Shown piece after piece: positions 1 through 9,334 of a stretch of DNA of 64,000 nt. The stretch comes from DASUPK01 sp963736305 (GTDB lineage Bacteria; Actinomycetota; Thermoleophilia; Solirubrobacterales; 70-9): the NCBI GenBank assembly GCA_963736305.1, contig CAVTOD010000005.1:930001-994000 (forward strand), in the 5' to 3' direction. Made by a program: the position numbers and the translations under genes. Every line of letters begins with the position of its first letter. Position 1 is the first letter of the stretch. Under the pieces are notes generated by a model that was not told the DNA's origin, did no database searches, and was given only the letters and a program-made list of their open reading frames with translations.

Positions 1-290
1 GCGGCCGTTCCGGGTGCGAGCCTCGGTTGAATCACAGGCGTCCTCGTGCGGCCGCCCGGCGGGCAGTCCGGCCGAGCCTGAGCGGACCCGCCATGGGGTC
101 CGCCGCGGCGCGGGCCGCGCGGCTTCAGCGGGTTGCGCCGGAAGCGCCTGAAGGTGTGGTCGTCGGCGTCCCCGGGCAAGTCCTCGAGCTCCGGCTCGGC
201 CTTCACCGCCCAGTAGATCAGCCACATCCCGTACAGGACCGGGATCTTCAGGATCACGGCCAAGAAGATGATCGGTACCACCTCTCCCAT
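1..290 (-). CDS. Small membrane protein, 3' end outside window
   Basis: An open frame begins at ATG 290-288 and runs off the left edge (96 codons visible, no stop). Residues 4 to about 28 form one hydrophobic segment rich in Ile, Leu and Val, ending WLIYWAVKAEPELEDLP. The rest is polar and becomes Arg/Gly/Pro-rich. The reading is a single-pass membrane protein with a cytoplasmic tail. It lies just downstream of the HAD-like gene on the same strand with a 19 bp gap, so the two are probably cotranscribed. No family is recognised, and the Arg/Pro-rich end could include non-coding sequence if the true stop lies beyond the edge. Confidence 0.5.
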   Translation of the reverse strand, partial: MGEVVPIIFLAVILKIPVLYGMWLIYWAVKAEPELEDLPGDADDHTFRRFRRNPLKPRGPRRGGPHGGSAQARPDCPPGGRTRTPVIQPRLAPGTA

Positions 291-309
291 CCGCGCGAGT
301 CTACCCCGC

Positions 310-873
310 TCAGGCCGCCTGGAAGCCGTCCTTGACCCAGCGCTCCATTGCCTCGACGTGACCGTCCAGGAGTCCGACGTCGGAGTCGGTGGGGACCAGG
401 AGAGTGGGGGCGAATCGCCGTTCTCCCCATTCGAAGCAGCTCGCGTCGAGGCTGTCGTCGATCCAGGCGAGCGGCCGGTTGCGCGCGTACTCGTCGAGCG
501 CCTCGAGCTTCCAGTGGGCGGTCCCGAAGCGGGCTCGCCCGTCGAAGGTCAGGTAGGGGAGCTCGGGGACCCCCAGGATCCCCGGCAGATGGTCGTTGGC
601 GCGATCCTCCCAGCCGCTCGCCCAGACCAGCTCGTAGCTCTCTGCCAAGCGGTTCAGCCTGGGGCCGGTGTCGAGCGCGATGCAGTGCAGGATGCCGTCG
701 ATCAGGTGGAACTCCCCGGGGGCTTCCGCACCGACCTGACCGGGGTGGACCGGCTGGTCGAAGCCGAACAGGCTGATCACGCCGTCGATGTCGACGGCGA
801 GCACCGGCGCGTCGCTCTTTCTTGTCGTCCTGGACCGCGCCGCGCGACTCGGCTTTTTCTGAAACAACGCCAT
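310..873 (-). CDS. HAD-like hydrolase-fold protein
   Basis: This is a 187-residue protein from ATG 873. Near the N terminus is a hydrophobic strand ending in a DIDGV motif, the HAD motif I pattern (DxD nucleophile and acid). Near the C terminus is the LAWIDDSLD segment, an acidic HAD motif IV-like strand. The middle carries WASGWEDRAND, where HAD motif II is expected. The fold assignment is inference from these motifs and the substrate is unknown. The start is chosen because upstream in-frame codons run antisense through rpsL, and because a TAGCAT -10 box lies 8 nt before ATG 873, suggesting a leaderless mRNA divergent from rpsL. Confidence 0.75.
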   Translation of the reverse strand: MALFQKKPSRAARSRTTRKSDAPVLAVDIDGVISLFGFDQPVHPGQVGAEAPGEFHLIDGILHCIALDTGPRLNRLAESYELVWASGWEDRANDHLPGILGVPELPYLTFDGRARFGTAHWKLEALDEYARNRPLAWIDDSLDASCFEWGERRFAPTLLVPTDSDVGLLDGHVEAMERWVKDGFQAA

Positions 874-881
874 GGGCGGCG

Positions 882-905
882 ATGCTAACCACGGTTGGCT
901 ACCAT
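882..905. promoter_or_regulatory. Back-to-back -10 boxes, HAD gene and rpsL
   Basis: Only 40 bp separate the two divergent start codons. On the minus strand TAGCAT (887-882) ends 8 nt before ATG 873. On the plus strand TACCAT (900-905) ends 8 nt before rpsL ATG 914. Both fit TANNNT, and neither has a convincing -35 or Shine-Dalgarno sequence. Transcripts would start at or within a few bases of the start codons. Confidence 0.55.
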
Positions 906-913
906 GCGCCGCC

Positions 914-1309
914 ATGCCCAACACCAACCAACTCGTCCGCAAGGGACGAACCCACAAGAAGAAGAAGATGTCGACGCCGGGCCTGAAGTCCGGCCAGGGT
1001 CGCAAGAAGCGCGTCGCCGCTCCGCAGCGGCGTGGCGTGTGCACCCGCGTCGCCACGGTCACCCCGAAGAAGCCGAACTCGGCCCTTCGGAAGATCGCCA
1101 GGGTTCGTCTCACCAACGGGCTCGAGGTGACCAGCTACATCCCCGGTGAGGGCCACAACCTTCAGGAGCACTCGGTCGTCCTCGTCAGAGGCGGCCGCGT
1201 CAAGGACCTGCCGGGCGTGCGCTACAAGGTCGTCCGCGGTGCGCTCGATGCCGCCGGTGTCTCCGATCGCAAGCAGGGCCGTTCGCTGTACGGCGTCAAG
1301 GCTTCATGA
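914..1309 (+). CDS. rpsL: 30S ribosomal protein S12 (uS12)
   Basis: S12 sits at the decoding centre of the small subunit, contacts tRNA and EF-Tu, and is the classical streptomycin-resistance target. The 131-residue product starts MPNTNQLVRKGR and contains the conserved TPKKPNSALRK and PGEGHNLQEHS blocks and a PGVRY motif, so it is full length for the family. The start ATG 914 is fixed by the family N terminus, and no Shine-Dalgarno precedes it. It opens the str block. The stop codon TGA is followed after one base by the ATG of a mini-ORF inside a hairpin element that fills the whole gap to rpsG. Confidence 0.97.
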   Translation: MPNTNQLVRKGRTHKKKKMSTPGLKSGQGRKKRVAAPQRRGVCTRVATVTPKKPNSALRKIARVRLTNGLEVTSYIPGEGHNLQEHSVVLVRGGRVKDLPGVRYKVVRGALDAAGVSDRKQGRSLYGVKAS

Positions 1310-1474
1310 GATGCCTGGACCCGTGATGACGCACACCCGGATGGCGCGCCTGGCGCTTCGCATCTCTTCGTCCTCGGGCTCGCCTTTGGCACCACCAAAG
1401 GCTTCGCCCTGCGTCCTCGATCTGCTCGACCAGTCGCACCACCGGCCGCACGTCACCACGAGTCCAGGCATCTA
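1309..1474 (+). repeat. Bridging hairpin element, copy 1 (rpsL/rpsG)
   Basis: This element fills the rpsL-rpsG gap exactly. The 5' arm AGATGCCTGGAC (1309-1320) is perfectly complementary to the 3' arm GTCCAGGCATCT (1462-1473). Pairing continues inward with CGTGATGACG against CGTCACCACG (one mismatch). The centre contains TCTTCGTCCTCG, then an apical hairpin built on GCCTTTGGC...CCAAAGGC, then CTGCGTCCT. The same central blocks recur in the copies at 10174 and 20690. Folding would bring the rpsL stop next to the rpsG start. Confidence 0.85.
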
Positions 1475-1475
1475 A
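1311..1475 (+). CDS. Mini-ORF inside bridging element 1
   Basis: A 54-codon frame is open across the whole element. Its ATG lies one base after the rpsL stop, and its TAA shares a base with the rpsG start (TAATG). The product contains RISSSSGSPLAPPKASPCVL, nearly identical to the middle of the mini-ORF at 20692. No domain or signal is recognised. It may be translated only to carry ribosomes from rpsL to rpsG, or openness may be a by-product of insertion into a coupled junction. Confidence 0.4.
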   Translation: MPGPVMTHTRMARLALRISSSSGSPLAPPKASPCVLDLLDQSHHRPHVTTSPGI

Positions 1476-1945
1476 TGCCGCGACGCAATCAGGCCACCAT
1501 CCGGCTGCTCGAGCCCGACTCCGTCTACCGGAGCCGGATCGTCCAGCAGGTGATCAACAAGGTGATGACCGACGGCAAGAAGTCGGTCGCCGAGCGGATC
1601 GCATACGACGCCCTCGCCCTGGTCGGCGAGCGCACCGGGAACAACCCGGTCGAGGAGCTGGAGGGCGCGATCAAGCAGCTCACGCCCGTTCTCGAGGTCC
1701 GCTCCCGCCGCGTCGGCGGCGCCACCTACCAGGTACCGGTCGAGGTGCCCGCCCGGCGGGCCCGGACGCTCGCGGTTCGCTGGCTGGTCGAGTTCGCCAG
1801 AGCCAGGGGAGAGAAGTCGATGGCCGAGCGTCTCGCGAACGAGATCCTCGATGCGGGGAAGCAGCAGGGCAACGCCTGGAAGCGCAAGGACGACATCTAC
1901 CGCATGGCCCAGGCCAACAAGGCCTTCGCGCACTACCGCTGGTAG
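1475..1945 (+). CDS. rpsG: 30S ribosomal protein S7 (uS7)
   Basis: S7 nucleates assembly of the 30S head and contacts E-site tRNA and mRNA. The 156 residues match the usual bacterial length and include the N-terminal MPRRNQATIR, the VINKVMTDGKKSVAE helix region and the conserved block RRVGGATYQVPVEV. The start ATG overlaps the stop of the preceding mini-ORF (TAATG), so translation is probably coupled to it. fusA normally follows directly. Here two inverted membrane-protein genes and a degenerate bridging element lie in between. Confidence 0.97.
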   Translation: MPRRNQATIRLLEPDSVYRSRIVQQVINKVMTDGKKSVAERIAYDALALVGERTGNNPVEELEGAIKQLTPVLEVRSRRVGGATYQVPVEVPARRARTLAVRWLVEFARARGEKSMAERLANEILDAGKQQGNAWKRKDDIYRMAQANKAFAHYRW

Positions 1946-2090
1946 CTGTTCTCCTTCTCTCGCTGAGATGCCGCTGCAAACCGGCGCACCTCTTCGTCCT
2001 CGCCCGATCGCCTCGCTCACGTACTTGATTCGTACGCTCGCTTCGTCGATCGGGCTGCGTCCTTGAGCTGCTTGGTTTTCGCGGCCTTTC
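1946..2090 (+). repeat. Degenerate bridging element, copy 5 (after rpsG)
   Basis: The sequence after the rpsG stop carries the hallmark blocks CTCTTCGTCCTCG and CTGCGTCCTTGAGCTGCT seen in copies 1 to 3. They flank a different apical hairpin: GCCCGATCG pairs with CGATCGGGC and CGTAC with GTACG. It also contains GAGATGCC, like the 5' arms elsewhere, but no matching 3' arm or downstream start codon. It looks like the 5' part of an element whose downstream partner, presumably fusA, was displaced by inserted genes. Confidence 0.55.
1968..2066 (+). CDS. Remnant mini-ORF of element 5
   Basis: A 32-codon frame beginning MPLQTGAPLRPRP lies in the degenerate element after rpsG. Unlike the other four mini-ORFs, its stop (TGA 2064-2066) does not touch a gene start and its ATG is 22 bases after the rpsG stop. 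It is listed for completeness; it may not be translated. Confidence 0.15.
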   Translation: MPLQTGAPLRPRPIASLTYLIRTLASSIGLRP

Positions 2091-2096
2091 GCGGGA

Positions 2097-2230
2097 CGAC
2101 TACAGGCGACCGCTTCTCATCACCGAAGCTCCCGAGTAGAGGGCGGCCAGGCCGAACACGACAAGGACAACGCCAAGTCCGTATCCAAGCTCCGGTGGGT
2201 TCGCCAGCACCACACCCCTCAAGCCAGGAA
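2097..2230. other. Convergent spacer with possible gene fragment
   Basis: This spacer lies between the rpsG side and the 3' end of the minus-strand membrane gene. On the minus strand a 41-codon TTG-started frame encodes one hydrophobic segment (GVVLVVFGLAALYSG). It resembles the last transmembrane segment of the two neighbouring paralogous membrane proteins and could be a remnant of a third copy. No clear terminator was found. Confidence 0.2.
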
Positions 2231-2782
2231 CTAGTCGCCGCGGGTGCGCTCGAGGCGCGGCGTCGGCGCCGCGCTCTCTGGAGCGGCTCCGTCGTGCGAG
2301 CGCGCACCGTGGAGCCCGGTCGTGCCGGTCCGGTCCGGCCGCATCGTGGCGAGGGCCGCCCCGCAGACCGTCAGGACCAGAGCTCCGACGAGCTCGAGCC
2401 AGAAGCCCGCGACGGGCTTCGCCTCGGCGTCGATGAAGGACTGGCGTGGGTCGTCGAGCGTGCCCACGTTGTTGACCTTCGGCAGGTCGCCGATCAGGAA
2501 GATCAGGAGGGCGACCACTCCGCAGACGGCGATCGCCACCGCGGCGACCTGCCCGAGCTGCTCGCCGCGGGCGACCATCGCCACCACCAGCAGGATGAGG
2601 GCGAAGATCGCGAGAACGAGGGTCGCGTAGCCGTGCTGGTCCGACGCCTGGATCGCTTTCAGCGCCTCGCCCCCGGGAGGAGTGAGGTGAAAGATGTCGG
2701 TGAACTGCGAGACGCCGAGCATCGCCGCGCCCGCCGCGCAGGCGAAGACGAGGAGCGTCTCGGTGCGGGGGCGCTTCGTCAT
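2231..2782 (-). CDS. Multipass membrane protein, paralog of next gene
   Basis: This is a 183-residue protein with four predicted transmembrane segments, at about residues 9-25, 52-71, 79-98 and 127-146, and a polar C-terminal tail rich in Pro, Thr and Arg. Its segments VSQFTDIFHL, VAICGVVALLIFLIGDLP and GFWLELVGALVLTVCG align with VSQFFDYHGV, VVICGLLGLAVALAIDLP and GFWAEVACSAVLMLCG of the upstream gene, so the two are tandem paralogs. The ATG overlaps the upstream stop (ATGA). Function is unknown. The pair is inverted inside the str block. Confidence 0.75.
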   Translation of the reverse strand: MTKRPRTETLLVFACAAGAAMLGVSQFTDIFHLTPPGGEALKAIQASDQHGYATLVLAIFALILLVVAMVARGEQLGQVAAVAIAVCGVVALLIFLIGDLPKVNNVGTLDDPRQSFIDAEAKPVAGFWLELVGALVLTVCGAALATMRPDRTGTTGLHGARSHDGAAPESAAPTPRLERTRGD

Positions 2783-3636
2783 GTCTCGGTCTGCAGGCCC
2801 GGTGAGATTCCGCCGTCCTTGGCGCTCACTCGCCTGCGCGCGGCTGCCCTCGGCCGGCGTCTCCTCTGTGCGCTCACGCCGCGAGAGTAGAGGGCGAGCA
2901 GGCCGCCGCAGAGCATCAGCACCGCAGAGCACGCCACCTCGGCCCAGAAGCCCTGAAGCAGCTGGGCCTCGGAGCCGCTGAAGGCAAGGCCGGCTCGGCC
3001 GGCGTCGAGGCCCTGCGGAAGGTCGATCGCGAGGGCCACGGCGAGCCCGAGTAGCCCGCAGATGACGACGGCGCCCGCGAGGCGCCTCTCGCCTCGGTAG
3101 GCGCCGATGACGAGGACGAGCGCCGCCACGGCCACCGGGATCAGCACCCAGAGGTGGGCGCTGCCCGCGGTCTCGGTCCCTACAAGGGCGGCGGGCGCGA
3201 TGGCGCCGACCTCGCCGGCGTAGTTCGGCGCGTCCACGGCGACGCCGTGGTAATCGAAGAACTGGGAGACGCCCAGGCCGATGGCGGCGGCGATTCCCAC
3301 GAACGCGACGGTTGCGGAGGGAGTGACCCGCCGCTGCGCGCCCCGCGCCGTGGCGGTGGCGAGCGCCCGCGTCCGCTCGGCGAGCCAGCCCGCGGTGACG
3401 GCGCCCAGCTCTGCGATCAGGGCGATCAGCGCGGCGAACAGCTTGATCACGAACATCAGGGTGCCCGTCACGAACGGTGCGATCCACCCCGCAAAGCGGG
3501 CCACGGGGGCGAACACCGGCTGTAGCCTGTGCACCTCTGCACGGCGGCGGCGGGAGAGCTCGTGGCCCTCGCGACGGGTGCGCTCGGTGAGCTCCTGGAG
3601 GCGGTTGCGAGTCTGCTTGCGGCGGACGGGGCTCAT
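2779..3636 (-). CDS. Multipass membrane protein with basic N terminus
   Basis: This is a 285-residue product. About 45 strongly basic residues (MSPVRRKQTRNRLQELTERT onward) precede a long hydrophobic stretch near 50-85. A C-terminal half with four membrane segments matches the 183-residue paralog downstream. The last 30 residues are Arg-rich. No catalytic motif is seen. The N-terminal extension has helical, Arg/Glu-rich character and might bind nucleic acid or membrane lipids (inference). It forms a two-gene unit with the next gene and diverges from fusA. Confidence 0.75.
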   Translation of the reverse strand: MSPVRRKQTRNRLQELTERTRREGHELSRRRRAEVHRLQPVFAPVARFAGWIAPFVTGTLMFVIKLFAALIALIAELGAVTAGWLAERTRALATATARGAQRRVTPSATVAFVGIAAAIGLGVSQFFDYHGVAVDAPNYAGEVGAIAPAALVGTETAGSAHLWVLIPVAVAALVLVIGAYRGERRLAGAVVICGLLGLAVALAIDLPQGLDAGRAGLAFSGSEAQLLQGFWAEVACSAVLMLCGGLLALYSRGVSAQRRRRPRAAARRRVSAKDGGISPGLQTET

Positions 3637-3671
3637 GCGTGATCCCTACCTGAGAGCCCTCGGGCCGCTGC

Positions 3672-3875
3672 TATCATCGTCCGTCGCTCCGGGGTGCCGC
3701 GATAGGCCCCTGCGGGTGTTAACCGTTATCAATGGAGAACGGCGCGACATAGGAGAAGTTCGGGTCTAAAGAGACGCTTTGCGCTCAGGCCCGTAAGGGC
3801 CTTTTTTCTGCGCGAATACCGAACTCAGACTAGCCGTTCCGCATCTCCCTCACGCCAGTACGACCGGACAGGATC
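3672..3875 (+). promoter_or_regulatory. fusA promoter and attenuator-like leader
   Basis: TATCAT at 3672-3677 is a good -10 box with no clear -35, predicting a start near 3684 and a leader of about 190 nt before fusA. The leader holds a six-codon frame (MENGAT, ATG 3732) and then a strong intrinsic terminator at 3787-3807, about 70 nt upstream of the fusA start. CGGGTCT upstream could pair with the left arm of the terminator, giving an alternative fold. A terminator inside a leader implies transcription attenuation of fusA/tuf. The sensed signal is unknown. Confidence 0.45.
3787..3807 (+). terminator. Intrinsic terminator in the fusA leader
   Basis: GGCCC (3788-3792), a GTAA tetraloop and GGGCC (3797-3801) are followed by six T residues. 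An outer GCGC pair may extend the stem across the T-run. This is the most canonical rho-independent terminator in the window, and it lies upstream of fusA on the sense strand, not at the end of a gene. Confidence 0.75.
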
Positions 3876-5990
<2,115 letters not shown>

Positions 5991-6098
5991 GCGCCAGATC
6001 CTCGCTTGCTGGCTATATTCCCCAGGTTGGTCAGCAGCCGAACTATTTGCCCCAAATACAGACTTAAAGACACCCACTAGACCCCCCAAAGGAGCGAG
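5991..6098 (+). promoter_or_regulatory. fusA-tuf spacer with possible tuf promoter
   Basis: This 108 bp spacer contains TATATT (6014-6019), which could be a -10 box for an extra tuf promoter, and a clear Shine-Dalgarno AAAGGAG six nt before the tuf ATG. No hairpin terminator separates the genes, so readthrough from fusA is expected. Confidence 0.35.
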
Positions 6099-7283
<1,185 letters not shown>

Positions 7284-7289
7284 CTCCAT

Positions 7290-7315
7290 GACGGGCCCCC
7301 GCTCGGGGGCCCGTC
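7290..7315 (+). terminator. GC-rich hairpin after tuf
   Basis: GACGGGCCCCC, loop GCTC, GGGGGCCCGTC forms a perfect 11 bp stem starting 7 nt after the tuf stop. There is no T-run, as is common for actinobacterial terminators. It separates the str block from the S10 operon. Confidence 0.7.
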
Positions 7316-7324
7316 GTCAGTAAG

Positions 7325-7404
7325 GCCCTCCCACCAGGGCAAAGGGCCAAGACAACTGCAAGACATACGACCAGGGCGCGGCCCTATTTCCCGGGCGGCG
7401 CCCT
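7325..7404 (+). promoter_or_regulatory. S10 operon leader with stable hairpins
   Basis: The leader upstream of rpsJ holds two hairpins. GCCCT/AGGGC at 7325-7338 can compete with GGCCC/GGGCC pairing. The stronger stem at 7373-7404 pairs AGGGCGC then GCCC with GGGC then GCGCCCT, with a single G-G mismatch and an eight-base loop. Location suggests autogenous control of the S10 operon, but the structure was not recognised as the known L4-responsive leader. Confidence 0.4.
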
Positions 7405-7432
7405 ACTTGCGCGAAGAGACCAGAAAGAGCAA

Positions 7433-7753
7433 ATGGCTTCACTGACATCAGGAAAGATCAGGATCCGGCTGAAGGCGTACGACCACGACGCCATAGACCG
7501 GGCTGCCCAGGAGATCGTCGGGACGGCCGAGCGGACCGGCGCCACCGTGGCCGGCCCGATCCCGCTGCCGACCGACAAGCACGTCTACTGCGTCATTCGC
7601 TCTCCGTTCAAGGACAAGGACTCGCGCGAGCACTTCGAGATCCGCACCCACAAGCGGCTGATCGACATCCACCAGCCCACGCCCAAGACCGTCGACGAGC
7701 TGCAGCGGATGGAGACCCTTCCCGCCGGCGTCGACGTGGAGATCAGACTTTGA
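7433..7753 (+). CDS. rpsJ: 30S ribosomal protein S10 (uS10)
   Basis: S10 belongs to the 30S head and, with NusB, also acts in antitermination. The 106-residue product has the family core KIRIRLKAYDHDAID at the N terminus, GPIPLPTDK, the EHFEIRTHKRLIDI motif and the ending LPAGVDVEIRL. It is a few residues longer than usual at the N terminus. It opens the S10 operon; AGAAAGAG lies just upstream of ATG. The rplC ATG follows one base after its stop. Confidence 0.96.
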   Translation: MASLTSGKIRIRLKAYDHDAIDRAAQEIVGTAERTGATVAGPIPLPTDKHVYCVIRSPFKDKDSREHFEIRTHKRLIDIHQPTPKTVDELQRMETLPAGVDVEIRL

Positions 7754-7754
7754 G

Positions 7755-8423
7755 ATGGCCGCGATCGTCGGAAAGAAGCTCGGCATGACACGGGTCTTCC
7801 TCGAGGACGGCTCGGCCGTGCCCGTGACGGTGATCGAGGCCGCGCCGAACAAGGTCACCGCGATTCGCAAGGCCGACCGCGACGGCTACGACGCCGTCCA
7901 GCTCGCCGCGATCCCGGTCGCCGAGGACAGGGTCACCAAGCCCGAGGCGGGTCACCTGAAGAAGGCCGGAGCCGCGGGCATGAAGACGCTCGTGGAGTTC
8001 CGCGACGCCGACGTCTCCGCCGGCCCGGGTGGGGGCGAGGGCGAGGAGGCCGCCGAGGGCTCCTCCGAGACGAAGGTTGGCGATGACGTCACCGTCGCGA
8101 GCTTCGAGCCGGGACAGCAGGTCAAGGTCTCGGCGGTCTCCGTCGGCAAGGGCTTCCAGGGCACCGTCAAGCGCCACAACTTCGGTCGCGGACCAGTGAC
8201 CCACGGCTCGCACAACGTCCGCGCCCCGGGCTCGATCGGCGCAAGCGCCGATCCCGCGCGCGTCTTCAAGGGCATGCGGATGCCCGGCCAGATGGGCTCG
8301 CAGCGCGTCACCCAGCGCGGCGCCCACGTGGTCGAGGTCGATGCGGAGCGCAACCTGCTCCTGATCCGGGGCTCCGTGCCCGGCGGCAAGAACGCCACCG
8401 TGGAGGTGCGCAGCGATGGCTGA
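7755..8423 (+). CDS. rplC: 50S ribosomal protein L3 (uL3), acidic insert
   Basis: L3 binds 23S rRNA early in assembly, and its extended loop reaches the peptidyl-transferase centre. The 222 residues begin MAAIVGKKLGMTRVF, and the conserved loop is GPVTHGSHNVRAPGSIG with MPGQMGSQRVT following. Residues about 89-107 (GPGGGEGEEAAEGSSETK) are an acidic low-complexity insert not expected in the core fold. Its last codons overlap rplD by 8 bp. Confidence 0.96.
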   Translation: MAAIVGKKLGMTRVFLEDGSAVPVTVIEAAPNKVTAIRKADRDGYDAVQLAAIPVAEDRVTKPEAGHLKKAGAAGMKTLVEFRDADVSAGPGGGEGEEAAEGSSETKVGDDVTVASFEPGQQVKVSAVSVGKGFQGTVKRHNFGRGPVTHGSHNVRAPGSIGASADPARVFKGMRMPGQMGSQRVTQRGAHVVEVDAERNLLLIRGSVPGGKNATVEVRSDG

Positions 8424-9033
8424 ACTCAAAGCGACGACGCTTGGAAAGCAGGCGAAGACGGACCTGCCGACGGAGATCTTCAGCGAGCCCTTCCATGAGG
8501 CCCTGGTCCACGAGGCTGCCCGCGCCGATCTGGCCGCGCGCCGCCGGGGAACGCACTCGAGCCTGACGCGCGGCGAAGTCGCCATGACCACCGCCAAGGC
8601 CTGGCGCCAGAAGGGAACCGGCCGCGCTCGCGCCGGCGCCCTGAGCGTTCCGCACCGCGTCGGCGGCGGCGCCGCGTTCGGGCCCAAGCCGCGCCACTAC
8701 ACCGTCAAGGTCAACCGCAAGGCGCGACGGAAGGCCCTGCGCGCGGCCCTCACGGTGCACGCCGAGCGAGGCACGGTCGCCGTCCTCGACGGATCGACCT
8801 TCAGCGAGCCCGCGACCAAGCAGGCCGCGGACGCCCTCAAGAAGTGGGGCGCCGCCGGGCCGACGCTGGTCGTGGTCTCCCCCGACGAGGAAGCGGTCGC
8901 CAAGAGCTTTCGGAACATCCCGGGTGTGACGGTCGCGCTGTCGAGCGCCGCCGGGGTCGCCGACGTGATCGGCGCCACCTCGCTGGTCGTCTCGCAGGCG
9001 GCGCTCGAGGAGCTCAAGGGGAGGACCGCCTGA
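8416..9033 (+). CDS. rplD: 50S ribosomal protein L4 (uL4)
   Basis: L4 lines the exit tunnel with L22 and, in enterobacteria, represses the S10 operon. The 205-residue product has the conserved loop RRGTHSSLTRGEV, the block WRQKGTGRARAG and the C-terminal Rossmann-like half ending VSQAALEELKGRTA. The start overlaps the end of rplC, and its TGA overlaps the rplW ATG (TGATG), giving continuous coupling. Confidence 0.95.
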   Translation: MAELKATTLGKQAKTDLPTEIFSEPFHEALVHEAARADLAARRRGTHSSLTRGEVAMTTAKAWRQKGTGRARAGALSVPHRVGGGAAFGPKPRHYTVKVNRKARRKALRAALTVHAERGTVAVLDGSTFSEPATKQAADALKKWGAAGPTLVVVSPDEEAVAKSFRNIPGVTVALSSAAGVADVIGATSLVVSQAALEELKGRTA

Positions 9034-9329
9034 TGGACCCCCGCCAGGTGATCATCCGTCCCGTCGTCTCGGAGAAGAGCTACGCGCTGATGGCCGAGGG
9101 CAAGTACACGTTCCGGGTCCACGACCGGGCACACAAGCTGCAGATCGCGCACGCGGTCGAGGAGATCTTCGACGTCAACGTGAAGGCCGTCCGCACCTCG
9201 AAGGTGAAGTCCAAGCCGAAGCGGCGCGGCGTGCACTCCGGGCGCTCCCGCTCCTGGAAGAAGGCGATCGTCCAGCTCTCGCCCGGCGAGCGGATCGAGC
9301 TGTTCGAGGGCGCCGCGGTGGAGAGCTAG
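9033..9329 (+). CDS. rplW: 50S ribosomal protein L23 (uL23)
   Basis: L23 sits at the exit tunnel and is the docking point for SRP and trigger factor. The 98-residue product starts MDPRQVIIRPVVSEKSYAL and contains KYTFRVHDRAHKLQIAHAVE and the C-terminal basic block. ATG 9033 overlaps the rplD stop (TGATG) and fits the family N terminus, so the longer upstream reading frame is rejected. Confidence 0.95.
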   Translation: MDPRQVIIRPVVSEKSYALMAEGKYTFRVHDRAHKLQIAHAVEEIFDVNVKAVRTSKVKSKPKRRGVHSGRSRSWKKAIVQLSPGERIELFEGAAVES

Positions 9330-9334
9330 ATCTG

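Noticed and set aside
1309..1474. Bridging elements as insertion sequences or transposon ends
   Set aside because: No transposase, no shared external target duplication, and arms differ between copies while staying self-complementary, unlike IS inverted repeats. A MITE-like origin cannot be fully excluded.
3726..3769. The fusA leader encodes INGERRDIGEVRV, similar to the N terminus of initiation factor IF3
   Set aside because: The spacing between IN and EVR is one residue longer than in IF3, the frame stops at once, and no other infC sequence is present; chance resemblance is more likely.
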